From: Clostridium sp. AWRP
Lineage (GTDB): Bacteria; Bacillota; Clostridia; Clostridiales; Clostridiaceae
Direction of reading: 5' to 3'
Assembly: GCF_004006395.2 (NCBI RefSeq)
Contig: NZ_CP029758.2
Span: forward strand, 186,001 to 250,000
DNA length: 64,000 nt
In this document: positions 15,945 through 25,002 of the stretch, piece after piece
How the letters are laid out: each line of letters opens with the position of its first letter
Position numbering within the stretch: position 1 is the first letter of the stretch
Translations under genes and position numbers: made by a program
The notes under the pieces: generated by a model
The model's input: only the letters and a program-made list of their open reading frames with translations
Told to the model about the DNA's origin: nothing
Databases searched by the model: none

Positions 15945-18203
15945 ATGACACAAAAAAATTTTATAACTGAATTTGGAATGTTCAGTACTATAGTAATAAC
16001 TATGATAGGTGTAGGAGCATTTTCATATCCGGGAGAAGTGGTAAACTATTTAGGGTCAAATGGATGGATTGGAACAATAGTAGAAGGAATATTAGCTTAT
16101 TTCTTAATTTACATTGCCTATAAAGTTATAAAATTAAATGGATATAACAAGTTATGCATAATACTACAAAATAGCCTTGGAAAGATATTTGGAGGTATTT
16201 TGGCACTTATATTTGTTGCATATAATATATTTTTTATATCCATGGGTATGAGGATATTTATAGAAGTTATAAAAATGTATTTACTGGAAAAAACTCCTTC
16301 TGAATTTCTAATAATTGTAATGATATTTACAGGAATCTATCTTATAAGAAATGAACTAGGAGATTTAATAAAGTTTAATGAAGTTTCTTTTTGGATAATG
16401 TTCGTATCAATGGGATTAATATTTTTGTTTACTTTAAACAAAACAAACTTTAATAGCAGTATACCTAACTTTATTAATAGTAATGTTTATGATTATTTAA
16501 AAGCCTTCAAAAATACAATATATAGTTTTGTTGGCATAGAGATAATATACTTAGTTGCTCCTTTTGCAAAAAATAAAGTAAGTATAAAAAAAATAGCGTT
16601 AAAAAGCATTCTGTTTGTAACATTATTTTATGTTGTTACAGTTATACTGTCTCTAGCTATTTTTTCTGAAGAGCAAACTAAAACTTTATTATGGCCTACT
16701 ATAACAATGATAAAATCTGTGGATATAAGAGGAGCCTTTATAGAGAGATGGGAAGGTATAGCAATGGCTATATGGATTATGTTTTACTTTTGTAATTTTT
16801 CTAATGTATATTACCTGTCTTCAGATATAGTAAAAGACGTATTTAGATTAGGCGATATAAGGATTTCCTCAGCTTTAATAGCTCCATTTATATATTTGAC
16901 AGCTATGTATCCTGAAAATATAGCAGATCTATACCATATAATTAACACAGTAATGCCTGGGGCAGCTGCGTACAGTTTAATATTTCTTCCTTTAATTATA
17001 TTTTTGTTTAGAAAACCTAAAAGGAACTTAAATGCAAGCAAGTTTATATGCATATTTTTAGCTTGTACTGTGCTAACTGGATGCTGGGATAAAGTTGAGA
17101 TAGAAAGAACTCAATTAGTATCTGTAATAGGAGTGGATGCAGGAGAGGATATAGGTAAGACTAAAGAATTAAAAAATGTGAAGTCAACAGATCCTCTAAC
17201 CTCCATAAACCTAAAAAAAATCCATGTAACTTTTGGAATACCAGATTTGAGTAAATTAGAACCCGGTAAAGGAGGTATATCTGGAGACAAATATGTGGAT
17301 GTAGATGGATATTCAATGGAGGATGCTGTAAATACAGCAATGTCTAAAAGCAGTAGAACTGTGAAGTTTAGTCAAACAAAGTTGCTTGTTTTAGGTAAAA
17401 GTTTAATGGAATATCCTGATGTAGTAAAAGAAGTCGTAGATTATTTGCAAAGAGAACCTTCACTAAATAGAAATATGTATATAGTTATATCTAGTGGAAG
17501 TTCAGATAAGTATATAAAAATAAAAATGCCCATGGCAAAAAGTACAGAAGGTTATATATTGGGATTAGTTGAAGGAGATGCCAAGGACAATGAAGTTAAA
17601 ACTGTAACTTTAAATGATTTCTTAGTTAGTATGAGTGAAAATGGAAATAGCATAATACCAAAAATTGAAATGGATAAGGACAAAAAGAATATAAAGATAG
17701 CAGGTACTGCAGCTATAAAAAGTTTTAAATATGATGGTGATTTAAATCAAGTTCAGACTTCTAATATAGAATTATTACAAGGCAAATTGAAAAGTGGCAA
17801 AAGAATGATATATTTGGAAGGTCATCCTGTAGATATAAGGATAAATGAGAGTAATAGAAGAATAAAAGTCTCCCAAGAAAAAGGAAATTTAGTGTTTAAT
17901 ATAAAACTAAATATTGAAGGTGAGATAAAAAATTATTATACTAACGATAAGGTTTTATCAGTAGGTAAATTGAGTTATATTGAACAAAGCTTTAATAAGG
18001 CCATAGCACAGGAATGTAAGGATGCTATAAAAGTTACTCAAAGAGATCTTAAAATTGATCCTATAGGATTTAAGGATTATATAAAAAGATATCATCCGCT
18101 TATGTGGAGGCAAGTAAAAGATAAATGGGAGGGTTCTTATAAAGATGCAGTTGTAAATGTAAATGTAGATACTAAAATAAGGAGAATTGGTGTAGTAAAA
18201 TAA
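15945..18203 (+). CDS. Fused GerB-type permease and GerC-type lipoprotein
   Basis: One uninterrupted frame of 752 residues holds two germinant receptor subunits. Residues 1 to about 360 are a GerAB-type permease (APC superfamily) with about ten hydrophobic segments. Residues about 361-752 are a complete GerAC domain (from WDKVEIERTQLVSVIGVDAGE through the C-terminal KRYHPLMWRQVKDKWEG). At the junction a GerC signal peptide is retained with lipobox LTGC (Cys380) after a basic and hydrophobic stretch, but its own start codon is missing. The start ATG has AAGGAGATGG upstream. Normally these are two genes. Signal peptidase II cleavage could split the product. Confidence 0.88.
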   Translation: MTQKNFITEFGMFSTIVITMIGVGAFSYPGEVVNYLGSNGWIGTIVEGILAYFLIYIAYKVIKLNGYNKLCIILQNSLGKIFGGILALIFVAYNIFFISMGMRIFIEVIKMYLLEKTPSEFLIIVMIFTGIYLIRNELGDLIKFNEVSFWIMFVSMGLIFLFTLNKTNFNSSIPNFINSNVYDYLKAFKNTIYSFVGIEIIYLVAPFAKNKVSIKKIALKSILFVTLFYVVTVILSLAIFSEEQTKTLLWPTITMIKSVDIRGAFIERWEGIAMAIWIMFYFCNFSNVYYLSSDIVKDVFRLGDIRISSALIAPFIYLTAMYPENIADLYHIINTVMPGAAAYSLIFLPLIIFLFRKPKRNLNASKFICIFLACTVLTGCWDKVEIERTQLVSVIGVDAGEDIGKTKELKNVKSTDPLTSINLKKIHVTFGIPDLSKLEPGKGGISGDKYVDVDGYSMEDAVNTAMSKSSRTVKFSQTKLLVLGKSLMEYPDVVKEVVDYLQREPSLNRNMYIVISSGSSDKYIKIKMPMAKSTEGYILGLVEGDAKDNEVKTVTLNDFLVSMSENGNSIIPKIEMDKDKKNIKIAGTAAIKSFKYDGDLNQVQTSNIELLQGKLKSGKRMIYLEGHPVDIRINESNRRIKVSQEKGNLVFNIKLNIEGEIKNYYTNDKVLSVGKLSYIEQSFNKAIAQECKDAIKVTQRDLKIDPIGFKDYIKRYHPLMWRQVKDKWEGSYKDAVVNVNVDTKIRRIGVVK

Positions 18204-18287
18204 TAGCATACAGTGAATATAATTGAAATATATGTAAATAATTATTAATAAAATAATCAATAGTTATTAAAAAGTGGGGATGAGATC

Positions 18288-18932
18288 ATGAAAAAATTTT
18301 TATTAGTATTTATTATATGTATTTTAAGTATATTTACTGTATGTTCCTATTTATTTAAAGTAAAAAGTAACAATATGCAGGATGATATGGCATCTAGGAT
18401 TATAAGATTTCATGTTATAGCAAATAGTGATTCAAAAAATGATCAGGCACTTAAACTAAAAGTAAGAGATAAAATATTGAAATATATACAACCTAAACTA
18501 AAGGACTGTAAAAATATAGAGGAATCAAGAAAAGTTTTAAGGGAAAATGATAAGGACGTATTAAAAGTAGCCCGTAGAGTAATAAGTGAGCAGGGTTATA
18601 ACTATGAAGTTAAAAGTACCTTATCCAGAGTAAATTTCCCTATAAAGACTTATGGAAATATAACTCTTCCTCAGGGAAGGTATGAGGCTTATAGGGTCAT
18701 TATAGGAAAAGGACGAGGCCAAAACTGGTGGTGTGTTATGTTTCCTCCATTATGTTTCGTAGATATTACAAAAGGACAAGTATCCTACAAAAAGACAGAA
18801 CAAGAAATGAAAAAGGTTTTGACACCGGAGGAGTACAAGATGGTAAACAACAATGAATTTGATATAAGTGACAAAAATAATATAAAAGTTAGATTCAAAA
18901 TAATAGAGGTGTTAAATAAGTTGGGAATATAA
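18288..18932 (+). CDS. spoIIR: Stage II sporulation protein R
   Basis: SpoIIR is made in the forespore and secreted to the intermembrane space, where it triggers SpoIIGA to process pro-sigma-E. The 214-residue product has an N-terminal signal or anchor helix (residues 4-22) and the family core FHVIANSDSKNDQALKLKVRDKIL, followed by GRYEAYRVIIGKGRGQNWWCVMFPPLCFV. The ATG is preceded by GGGGATGAG. Expression by sigma-F is expected from the family, but I did not find a convincing promoter. Confidence 0.95.
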   Translation: MKKFLLVFIICILSIFTVCSYLFKVKSNNMQDDMASRIIRFHVIANSDSKNDQALKLKVRDKILKYIQPKLKDCKNIEESRKVLRENDKDVLKVARRVISEQGYNYEVKSTLSRVNFPIKTYGNITLPQGRYEAYRVIIGKGRGQNWWCVMFPPLCFVDITKGQVSYKKTEQEMKKVLTPEEYKMVNNNEFDISDKNNIKVRFKIIEVLNKLGI

Positions 18933-18938
18933 ATCTAG

Positions 18939-19009
18939 TACAAGTGGGCTGAATATGGTAAGTTCTCAAAATTTGAGAATTTTATACCTTCAATTAGCCC
19001 TAACTTGTA
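18939..19009. terminator. Bidirectional terminator between spoIIR and glycosyltransferase
   Basis: A long interrupted stem: ACAAGT with ACTTGT at the base, GGCT with AGCC, TATGGTA with TATACC, and TTCTCAAA/TTTGAGAA at the tip. It lies between convergent genes. Confidence 0.75.
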
Positions 19010-19046
19010 ATATATGAATAGAAATCTATATTTAACACAAGTTAAT

Positions 19047-20282
19047 TTACAATTCAAATAATTTTAAAGCTGTTTTCAAAAAATATTTTTCTGCAGATTT
19101 AAAAAAAGTTTTAGGATTGTTCTTTTCATAAATTTTCTCTTCTGTAAAGGAACTTTTATTTGATTTATTTTGTACAAGCCAATTTATTAAATTAAATATG
19201 TCATTCCCAGCATAAGGTTTAGAAAATTTACTGCAATTTTCTACCATGCTTTTTAGTTCATCTTTAGAGTGAAGAAGTTTTTCTATGTTTTCACCACATT
19301 TTTCTATGTCAGTTAAATTTACAGCCAAATTATGCCTTAGTAGAAATTGAGCATTTTTTTCTTCTTGACCTGGTATTGGAGAAAATAGACCAAGGGGTAT
19401 TTTGCATATTAAGGCCTCAGTAATAGTAAGCCCTCCTGGTTTTGTTAAAAGAAGGTCACAAGCCTGCATATACTTATTTACATGGTCAGTAAAACCTATA
19501 ATTCGAGTTTCCTTTGAAGAAGAATCTTTAATCTTTGAAAGCTCTGCATAAAGTTTTTTATTTTTACCTGTTATGATGATTACCTGGATATTTTCATTTA
19601 TATTAGTTAACTGTTTATATATATCAACTATTTTTCCAAGCCCCAGACTTCCACCCATAACTAGTATGGTAAATTTGGATTCACATAAATCTAATGATTC
19701 TAATGTGTCTTTTCTATCATAATTCATATTAAAATCTGGTTTAACAGGTATTCCTAAGTTATAAATAGTGTCTTTGGATATCCCTTTAAAAATCATTTTG
19801 CTTATCATATCTTCGTTAGAAACCACATAAGCGTCAATATAAGGATGAAGCCAAGAACTATGAGAGTAATAATCAGTGATTATGGACATACATGGTATGT
19901 TCATATTGTATTTTGACTTTAGCACCGACAGCATTTCTGTAGAGAATGAATGGGTGGCTATTAATATATCAGGTCTAAATTCACGAATAAGTGGAATCAA
20001 TTTACAAGTCATAGCTTCAATAAGCTTAGAACTTATAGTGTTTGTAATTGTATAATCATCTTCTGAGTAAGTGTATAATTTCCCATATAAATAAGGGGAT
20101 ACTTTTAGAGATTTTAAATAACTTCCAATTACTACTTTGTCTATTATAGGATTTATATATTTAATGGTATCAATAATCTTTACTTCTGATTTTGGAGCTT
20201 TTAAGGCTATGTAACTTTTTATAGCTTCTGCAGCGTTACCATGTCCGCCTCCTGCAGAAATTGAAAGAATTAAAACTTTCAT
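19047..20282 (-). CDS. UgtP/MGDG-synthase-like glycosyltransferase
   Basis: This 411-residue GT-28 family protein is read on the minus strand, with an AAGGTGAT ribosome binding site. The N-terminal MGDG-synthase domain starts MKVLILSISAGGGHGNAAEAI. The C-terminal donor-binding half has VMGGSLGLGKI, PGGLTITEAL and IPGQEEKNAQFL. Family members transfer glucose or galactose to diacylglycerol at the inner membrane leaflet to make glycolipids. The sugar donor and product here are not known. It is monocistronic and convergent with spoIIR. Confidence 0.87.
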   Translation of the reverse strand: MKVLILSISAGGGHGNAAEAIKSYIALKAPKSEVKIIDTIKYINPIIDKVVIGSYLKSLKVSPYLYGKLYTYSEDDYTITNTISSKLIEAMTCKLIPLIREFRPDILIATHSFSTEMLSVLKSKYNMNIPCMSIITDYYSHSSWLHPYIDAYVVSNEDMISKMIFKGISKDTIYNLGIPVKPDFNMNYDRKDTLESLDLCESKFTILVMGGSLGLGKIVDIYKQLTNINENIQVIIITGKNKKLYAELSKIKDSSSKETRIIGFTDHVNKYMQACDLLLTKPGGLTITEALICKIPLGLFSPIPGQEEKNAQFLLRHNLAVNLTDIEKCGENIEKLLHSKDELKSMVENCSKFSKPYAGNDIFNLINWLVQNKSNKSSFTEEKIYEKNNPKTFFKSAEKYFLKTALKLFEL

Positions 20283-20528
20283 TTAATCACCTTCTGGTTA
20301 AGTATGTAATTTAATTATATAAAATGTACGGAAAATAATAAACTCATTTAACTAACATTTAAGAAAAAATTAATAATAAGCAATAAATATAGTATTGGCT
20401 TTTAAATTTTATATTAAACAAATAATACATAACAATTAGGTAAATGCAAACAATATAAAAAGAGGCAAAATGGAATGGTAGCGATCGGATAAATGGTGAG
20501 ATTAGTCATAAAAAAGAGGTGGAAATTT

Positions 20529-21899
20529 ATGAAATTTTCTAAAAAAAGGATAATATATACTGCCATAGTAACTTTAATTGTAGTGTTTTCTAGCACATTT
20601 GCTGTATTAATGACTCTTGAAAGAAATGATTATAGAAATTATTTGCAGGGTGAGTATGGTAAAAGTATGTATGAATTAATAGATGCAGTTCAAAATATAA
20701 GAACTAATTTAACCAAATCGGCTATAGTTGGATCAAGAGAACAACAGATAGTAGTTTTTGACGAAATATTTAGGTATTCTGCTGTAGCTAGTGATAAATT
20801 GCATTCACTTCCAGTATCCCAATCTACTATATCAGATACCAGTAAGTTTTTAACTCAGGTAGGAGATTTCTGCTATAGTTTAGGCAAATCATCTACAGAA
20901 GGAAAACAGTTAAGCGAAAGAGATTATAATGATATAGAAAAATTAAAAAAGCAATCCAATGTACTGGAAAATCAGTTAGAATTAGTATCTAACAATATAA
21001 ATCAGGGGAAAGTAAAATGGGGAGAAATAAGAAAAAAGATTACAGGCGTTTTTGCTAAAAGTAACGATATATCAATATCTGAACAATTTAGGGGAATACA
21101 AAAACAGGTTCTTCAATATCCTACATTAATTTATGATGGACCGTTTTCAGATAATACACTTCAGATAAACCCTAAAATAAAATTACAAAAAGAAGTTTCT
21201 CAAGGTGAGGCAGAAAAAACTGCTAGGCAGGTTATTGGAAAAGATAAGATAGAAAATATGGATGTATCTTCTGTTAATGAAAAATCCAACATAGGTGTAT
21301 ATAGATTTACTGCAGCATTAAAGGGAAGAACTAAAAAAGACAGTAGAGTAGTATGTGAAATAAGTAAAAATGGGGGGAAGGTATACTACTTAATAAATGA
21401 TAAGAGCATAAATAACAGTTCTATGGACGTTAAAAAGGCTTCTGAAATTGGACTCAAATATTTAGATAATTTAGGTTATAAAAATATGATCATTACGTAT
21501 TCCTTAAGATATAATAATGTGGCAGTTATAAACTATGTGTATAGTCAAAATGGTATACTTGTTTATCCTGATCAGATTAAACTAAAGATAGCTTTAGATA
21601 ATGGAGAAATTATAGGTGTGGAAGCAGAAAAGTATTTAATATCCCATGAAGAGAATAGAAAAATAGAAACTCCTAAGTTAACCTATGGGGAAGCTGAGAA
21701 GAGAGTTAGCAAGAGACTAAATGTAACAAGTAAGAGGCTCACTATAATTCCTACGGAAACTAATAAGGAAGTACTATGTTATGAGTTTTCTGGAAATTAT
21801 AAAGGTGATTACTTTAAAGTTTATGTAAATACAAATACGGGATATGAGGAGAGAATAATTCAAATAATTGACACTCCTAATGGTAAACTTGCAGTGTAA
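20529..21899 (+). CDS. ypeB: Germination protein YpeB
   Basis: YpeB is a spore inner-membrane protein that in Bacillus stabilises the cortex-lytic enzyme SleB. The 456-residue product starts at ATG 20529 after GAGGTGG; an in-frame GTG 36 nt earlier lacks a site. An N-terminal membrane helix (about residues 8-24) is followed by an extracytoplasmic helical region. The C-terminal half holds PepSY-type repeats (EVSQGEAEKTARQVIG, SMDVKKASEIGLKYL, LTYGEAEKRVSKRL). No sleB gene is next to it, unlike Bacillus, so the partner hydrolase must be elsewhere or YpeB acts alone. Confidence 0.92.
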   Translation: MKFSKKRIIYTAIVTLIVVFSSTFAVLMTLERNDYRNYLQGEYGKSMYELIDAVQNIRTNLTKSAIVGSREQQIVVFDEIFRYSAVASDKLHSLPVSQSTISDTSKFLTQVGDFCYSLGKSSTEGKQLSERDYNDIEKLKKQSNVLENQLELVSNNINQGKVKWGEIRKKITGVFAKSNDISISEQFRGIQKQVLQYPTLIYDGPFSDNTLQINPKIKLQKEVSQGEAEKTARQVIGKDKIENMDVSSVNEKSNIGVYRFTAALKGRTKKDSRVVCEISKNGGKVYYLINDKSINNSSMDVKKASEIGLKYLDNLGYKNMIITYSLRYNNVAVINYVYSQNGILVYPDQIKLKIALDNGEIIGVEAEKYLISHEENRKIETPKLTYGEAEKRVSKRLNVTSKRLTIIPTETNKEVLCYEFSGNYKGDYFKVYVNTNTGYEERIIQIIDTPNGKLAV

Positions 21900-21939
21900 A
21901 TCATTGTTATTTTCTTTTAAATACCTAGTTTAGAGTGAT

Positions 21940-21968
21940 GGAAACCTTACTTATTTGGTGAGGTTTCC
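21940..21968 (+). terminator. Hairpin after ypeB
   Basis: GGAAACCTTAC pairs with GTGAGGTTTCC (one G-T pair) across a 7-nt loop. The T tract is poor, so it may be a weak terminator or an mRNA end stabiliser. Confidence 0.55.
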
Positions 21969-22055
21969 AAAGCATGAAAAAGTATTTCAGGATTGGAATA
22001 GATTTTAATATTAAAATTAGTCTGATATAATGTATATATTAGTTATTTTAGACTA

Positions 22056-22125
22056 AAAGGGAGGCGAAACACGTTATAACTTTACTAAAATCCATAGGGT
22101 TTGATAAAGTTTTAATAACGAAATT
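22056..22125 (+). promoter_or_regulatory. Leader with Shine-Dalgarno separated from ATG by an 18-bp hairpin
   Basis: The only good ribosome binding site, AAAGGGAGGCGA (22056-22067), lies 61 nt before the ATG at 22126. Between them is a long stem: CGTTAT 22072-22077 with ATAACG 22115-22120, ACTTTA 22079-22084 with TAAAGT 22105-22110, and AAATCC 22088-22093 with GGGTTT 22097-22102. With the hairpin folded, the distance from GGAGG to ATG falls to about 12 nt. Confidence 0.6.
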
Positions 22126-22542
22126 ATGAAAAAAAAAGCTATTATATCTGTATCCAGTAAACAAACTGATGGGGAAGAACCTATAGAAGTTGTTACTCCA
22201 GGAAATTTTTATAAAAAAGATGATTCCTATTATGCTGTTTATAAAGAAACTGAATTATCTGGAATGGAAGGAACTACTACTACATTGAAGATAAAACAGG
22301 ATAAGTTTTCTCTTATAAGAATGGGGAGTACTAGTACTAAAATGGATTTTGATGAGAATAAAAAAAATGTGTCCATGTATAAAACACCTTATGGAACTAT
22401 AGAACTAAGAATAGAAACAAATAGTTTGAATATAAACGTAGACGAACAAGGTGGGGATATAATGATAAATTATAAGATTAGTACTGCAGGACAAGCATTA
22501 AAAAATACCAAGCTAAAAGTAAATATAAAAATTAATGAATAA
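22126..22542 (+). CDS. DUF1934 (YwiB-like) beta-barrel protein
   Basis: This 138-residue protein matches the DUF1934/YwiB family, a small lipocalin-like beta-barrel of unknown function (core features YYAVYKETELSGMEGTTTTLKI, then YKTPYGTIELRIET and GGDIMINYKI). It starts at ATG 22126 with the unusual leader described at 22056-22125. Predicted strands alternate throughout and there is no membrane segment. In many Firmicutes the family lies near argS and pyrG, as here. No function is assigned. Confidence 0.85.
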   Translation: MKKKAIISVSSKQTDGEEPIEVVTPGNFYKKDDSYYAVYKETELSGMEGTTTTLKIKQDKFSLIRMGSTSTKMDFDENKKNVSMYKTPYGTIELRIETNSLNINVDEQGGDIMINYKISTAGQALKNTKLKVNIKINE

Positions 22543-22623
22543 ATTTTTGGGTAGTTTTGATTAAAGTATTCACATATGGGAATTAATTAAATATATAGTA
22601 ATGAAAAGAGAAGGTTGATTCCA

Positions 22624-22929
22624 ATGAAATATTTTAGAAATAAAGAAGAAGTATACACTAAAATAATTAAAATATTATGTGAATACAAGGGACTTAGTAG
22701 GAAACACATGTTTAAAATATTAAAAAACGAATCTTGTAGATACTTATTTTTTTTGCTTATTAAAAAATATGAATGCTGTGATATGGAATTATTGAAGAAA
22801 GATTTTCCCTCTGTGAACAGTAAAAATGTAAAAAGGAATATAAAAAGAGCAGAAGAAAAATTATTGTTTGATAAAAAAATAAGAGAAATGTATTTTGAAG
22901 CAGAAGATATAATAAATAAAGTAAAATAA
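22624..22929 (+). CDS. Hypothetical basic helical protein upstream of pyrG
   Basis: This 101-residue protein starts at ATG 22624, 9 nt after GAGAAGG. It is rich in Lys and mostly helical, with repeated aromatic and Cys residues in the middle (SCRYLFFLLIKKYECCDMELLKKDF) and a helical, charged C-terminus. I do not recognise a family. The first 60 residues could form a small winged-helix-like domain (EVYTKIIKILCEYKGLSRKHMFK), but that is only a guess. It lies 81 nt after the DUF1934 gene and may be co-transcribed with it. Confidence 0.6.
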   Translation: MKYFRNKEEVYTKIIKILCEYKGLSRKHMFKILKNESCRYLFFLLIKKYECCDMELLKKDFPSVNSKNVKRNIKRAEEKLLFDKKIREMYFEAEDIINKVK

Positions 22930-23174
22930 ATATTTATAGAAAAGAATAAAAAAATATGGAATATAAATAGAAAGTGTGATATCATAGTAAATATGTTTTG
23001 AACAAAAATACACCATTTTACTATTTATGAAGGTAATTGTTATTATAAAACTAATTAATTAGTTTGTCAATAATTAATTGAAATAGTTTATATTAACCTT
23101 TTTATAATGTTATTTATATTTTTAAATAGTTAAATTAAAAATTGTAATACTAAAACTTTATAGGATAAAAAACA

Positions 23175-23207
23175 GGGGGTGACACTGCTTTTAAAAGCAG
23201 AAATTTT
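23175..23207 (+). promoter_or_regulatory. pyrG leader: Shine-Dalgarno, hairpin, ATG
   Basis: GGGGGTGA (23175-23182) is the only good ribosome binding site but lies 25 nt before the pyrG ATG. A 16-nt perfect palindrome, CTGCTTTTAAAAGCAG (23185-23200), fills the space. If folded out, the spacing becomes 9 nt. The +1 frame through the palindrome is also open and ends in TGA overlapping the ATG. Confidence 0.6.
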
Positions 23208-24812
23208 ATGAATACAAAATATATATTTGTAACCGGAGGAGTAGTATCTTCACTAGGAAAAGGAATAACTGCAGCTTCATTAGGAAGACTTCTAAAGAAT
23301 AGAGGATTAAAGGTTTCAATTCAAAAATTTGACCCATACATAAATGTAGATCCAGGAACCATGAGTCCATATCAGCATGGTGAGGTTTTTGTTACAGATG
23401 ATGGAGCAGAGACGGATTTGGATTTAGGTCATTATGAAAGATTTATAGATGAAAATTTAAGTAAAAATAATAATGTTACTACAGGAAAAATATATTGGTC
23501 AGTAATATCAAAAGAGAGAAAAGGGGAATACCTTGGAAGTACGGTTCAAGTAATTCCACACATAACAAATGAAATAAAATCAAGAGTATATAGGGTTGCC
23601 AAAGAACAAGATGTTGATGTAGTTATAACTGAAATAGGAGGTACTGTAGGAGATATAGAATCCCAGCCTTTTCTAGAAGCCATAAGACAGATAAAATATG
23701 ATGTTGGAATAGAAAATGTATGTTTTATACATGTTACTTTAGTACCTTATTTACAAAAGTCAGGAGAATTGAAAACAAAACCTACCCAACATTCAGTTAA
23801 GGAACTTAGGGGTATAGGAATACAACCAGATATAATAGTATGTCGTTCGGAGGCATCTATATCTAATGATTTAAAGGAAAAAATAGCTTTATTTTGTAAT
23901 GTAGAGAGAGATTCTGTTATTCAAAACTTAGATGCTGAAAACTTGTATGAAGTTCCATTGATGCTTCATAAAGAGGGATTAGATGAATTAGTATGTAAGA
24001 AGTTGAAATTGGAATGCAGTGAAATAGATAATTCCGAATGGATTAAAATGGTAAATGATATTAAGAAATTATCTAAGAATGTAAATATAGCTTTAGTTGG
24101 AAAATATGTAGAACTTCATGATGCATATATATCTGTAGTTGAGGCATTAAATCATGGAGGATATGCTAACGATGCTAATGTAAATATAAAGTGGATAAAC
24201 TCTGAAGATGTAACTAGTAAAAATGTAGGAGAACACCTAAAAGACATGGATGGAGTGTTGATTCCGGGAGGATTTGGTGATAGAGGAATAGAAGGAAAAA
24301 TATTAGCTGCAGGTTGGGCTAGAAAGAATAAAATTCCTTTTTTCGGAATATGTCTTGGTATGCAGTGTGCTGTAATAGAGTTTGCCAGAAATGTACTTGG
24401 ATATGATGGAGCTCATAGCTCAGAAATAGATCCAGATACTAAATATCCTGTTATAGATTTAATGCCAGATCAAAAGGATATAGATGAAAAAGGTGGGACT
24501 ATGAGGCTTGGAATATATCCATGTAAACTTTTAAAGGATAGTAATTGTTTTAAAGCTTATGAAGAAGAAGTTATATATGAGAGACATAGACATAGATATG
24601 AATTTAATAATTATTATAGAAAAAATTTATCACAGGCAGGCCTTGTTCTTTCAGGAACGAGTCCTGATTCAAGGTTAGTAGAAATTGTAGAAATAAAAGA
24701 CCACCCATGGTTTGTAGGCGTACAATTTCATCCAGAACTTAAATCAAGACCTAATAGACCACATCCATTGTTTAGGGATTTCATAAAAGCTTCTTTGGAT
24801 AATAAAAATTAG
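23208..24812 (+). CDS. pyrG: CTP synthase
   Basis: PyrG aminates UTP to CTP using glutamine and ATP. The 534-residue product has the N-terminal synthetase domain (GGVVSSLGKGITAASLGRLLK, HYERFID, and EIGGTVGDIESQPFLEA) and a C-terminal class I glutamine amidotransferase domain with nucleophile motif FFGICLGMQCAV and the catalytic His/Glu in VQFHPELKSRP. Length is normal. The leader has a hairpin between Shine-Dalgarno and ATG. I see no clear transcription attenuator of the Bacillus type. A terminator follows. Confidence 0.97.
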   Translation: MNTKYIFVTGGVVSSLGKGITAASLGRLLKNRGLKVSIQKFDPYINVDPGTMSPYQHGEVFVTDDGAETDLDLGHYERFIDENLSKNNNVTTGKIYWSVISKERKGEYLGSTVQVIPHITNEIKSRVYRVAKEQDVDVVITEIGGTVGDIESQPFLEAIRQIKYDVGIENVCFIHVTLVPYLQKSGELKTKPTQHSVKELRGIGIQPDIIVCRSEASISNDLKEKIALFCNVERDSVIQNLDAENLYEVPLMLHKEGLDELVCKKLKLECSEIDNSEWIKMVNDIKKLSKNVNIALVGKYVELHDAYISVVEALNHGGYANDANVNIKWINSEDVTSKNVGEHLKDMDGVLIPGGFGDRGIEGKILAAGWARKNKIPFFGICLGMQCAVIEFARNVLGYDGAHSSEIDPDTKYPVIDLMPDQKDIDEKGGTMRLGIYPCKLLKDSNCFKAYEEEVIYERHRHRYEFNNYYRKNLSQAGLVLSGTSPDSRLVEIVEIKDHPWFVGVQFHPELKSRPNRPHPLFRDFIKASLDNKN

Positions 24813-24829
24813 TATATTTTTAAATTAAG

Positions 24830-24871
24830 AAATTGGTATGTGTTAGTGAAAACTGCATATACCAATTTTTG
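24830..24871 (+). terminator. Terminator after pyrG
   Basis: AAATTGGTATGTG pairs with CATATACCAATTT (one bulge), followed by a T run. Confidence 0.8.
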
Positions 24872-25002
24872 TCGAAAAAATAATATAAATAAAAGTAATA
24901 TAAGCAACTTTTATGAAGGATTTTAGTAATATTTATAGAAATATTAATGTATATAGTATTAAGATATTTAAAGAAATACCAATTTTATGGGGGGTGAGGT
25001 TT

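Noticed and set aside
23040..23108. pyrG promoter candidates (TTGTCA with TTATAT; TTGAAA with TATAAT)
   Set aside because: Spacings of 18-19 nt and mismatches make several choices equally poor, so none is called.
24913..25002. Upstream extension of the hypothetical gene at 25003
   Set aside because: The ATG at 24913 has no ribosome binding site, while GGGGGGTGAGG lies directly before 25003.
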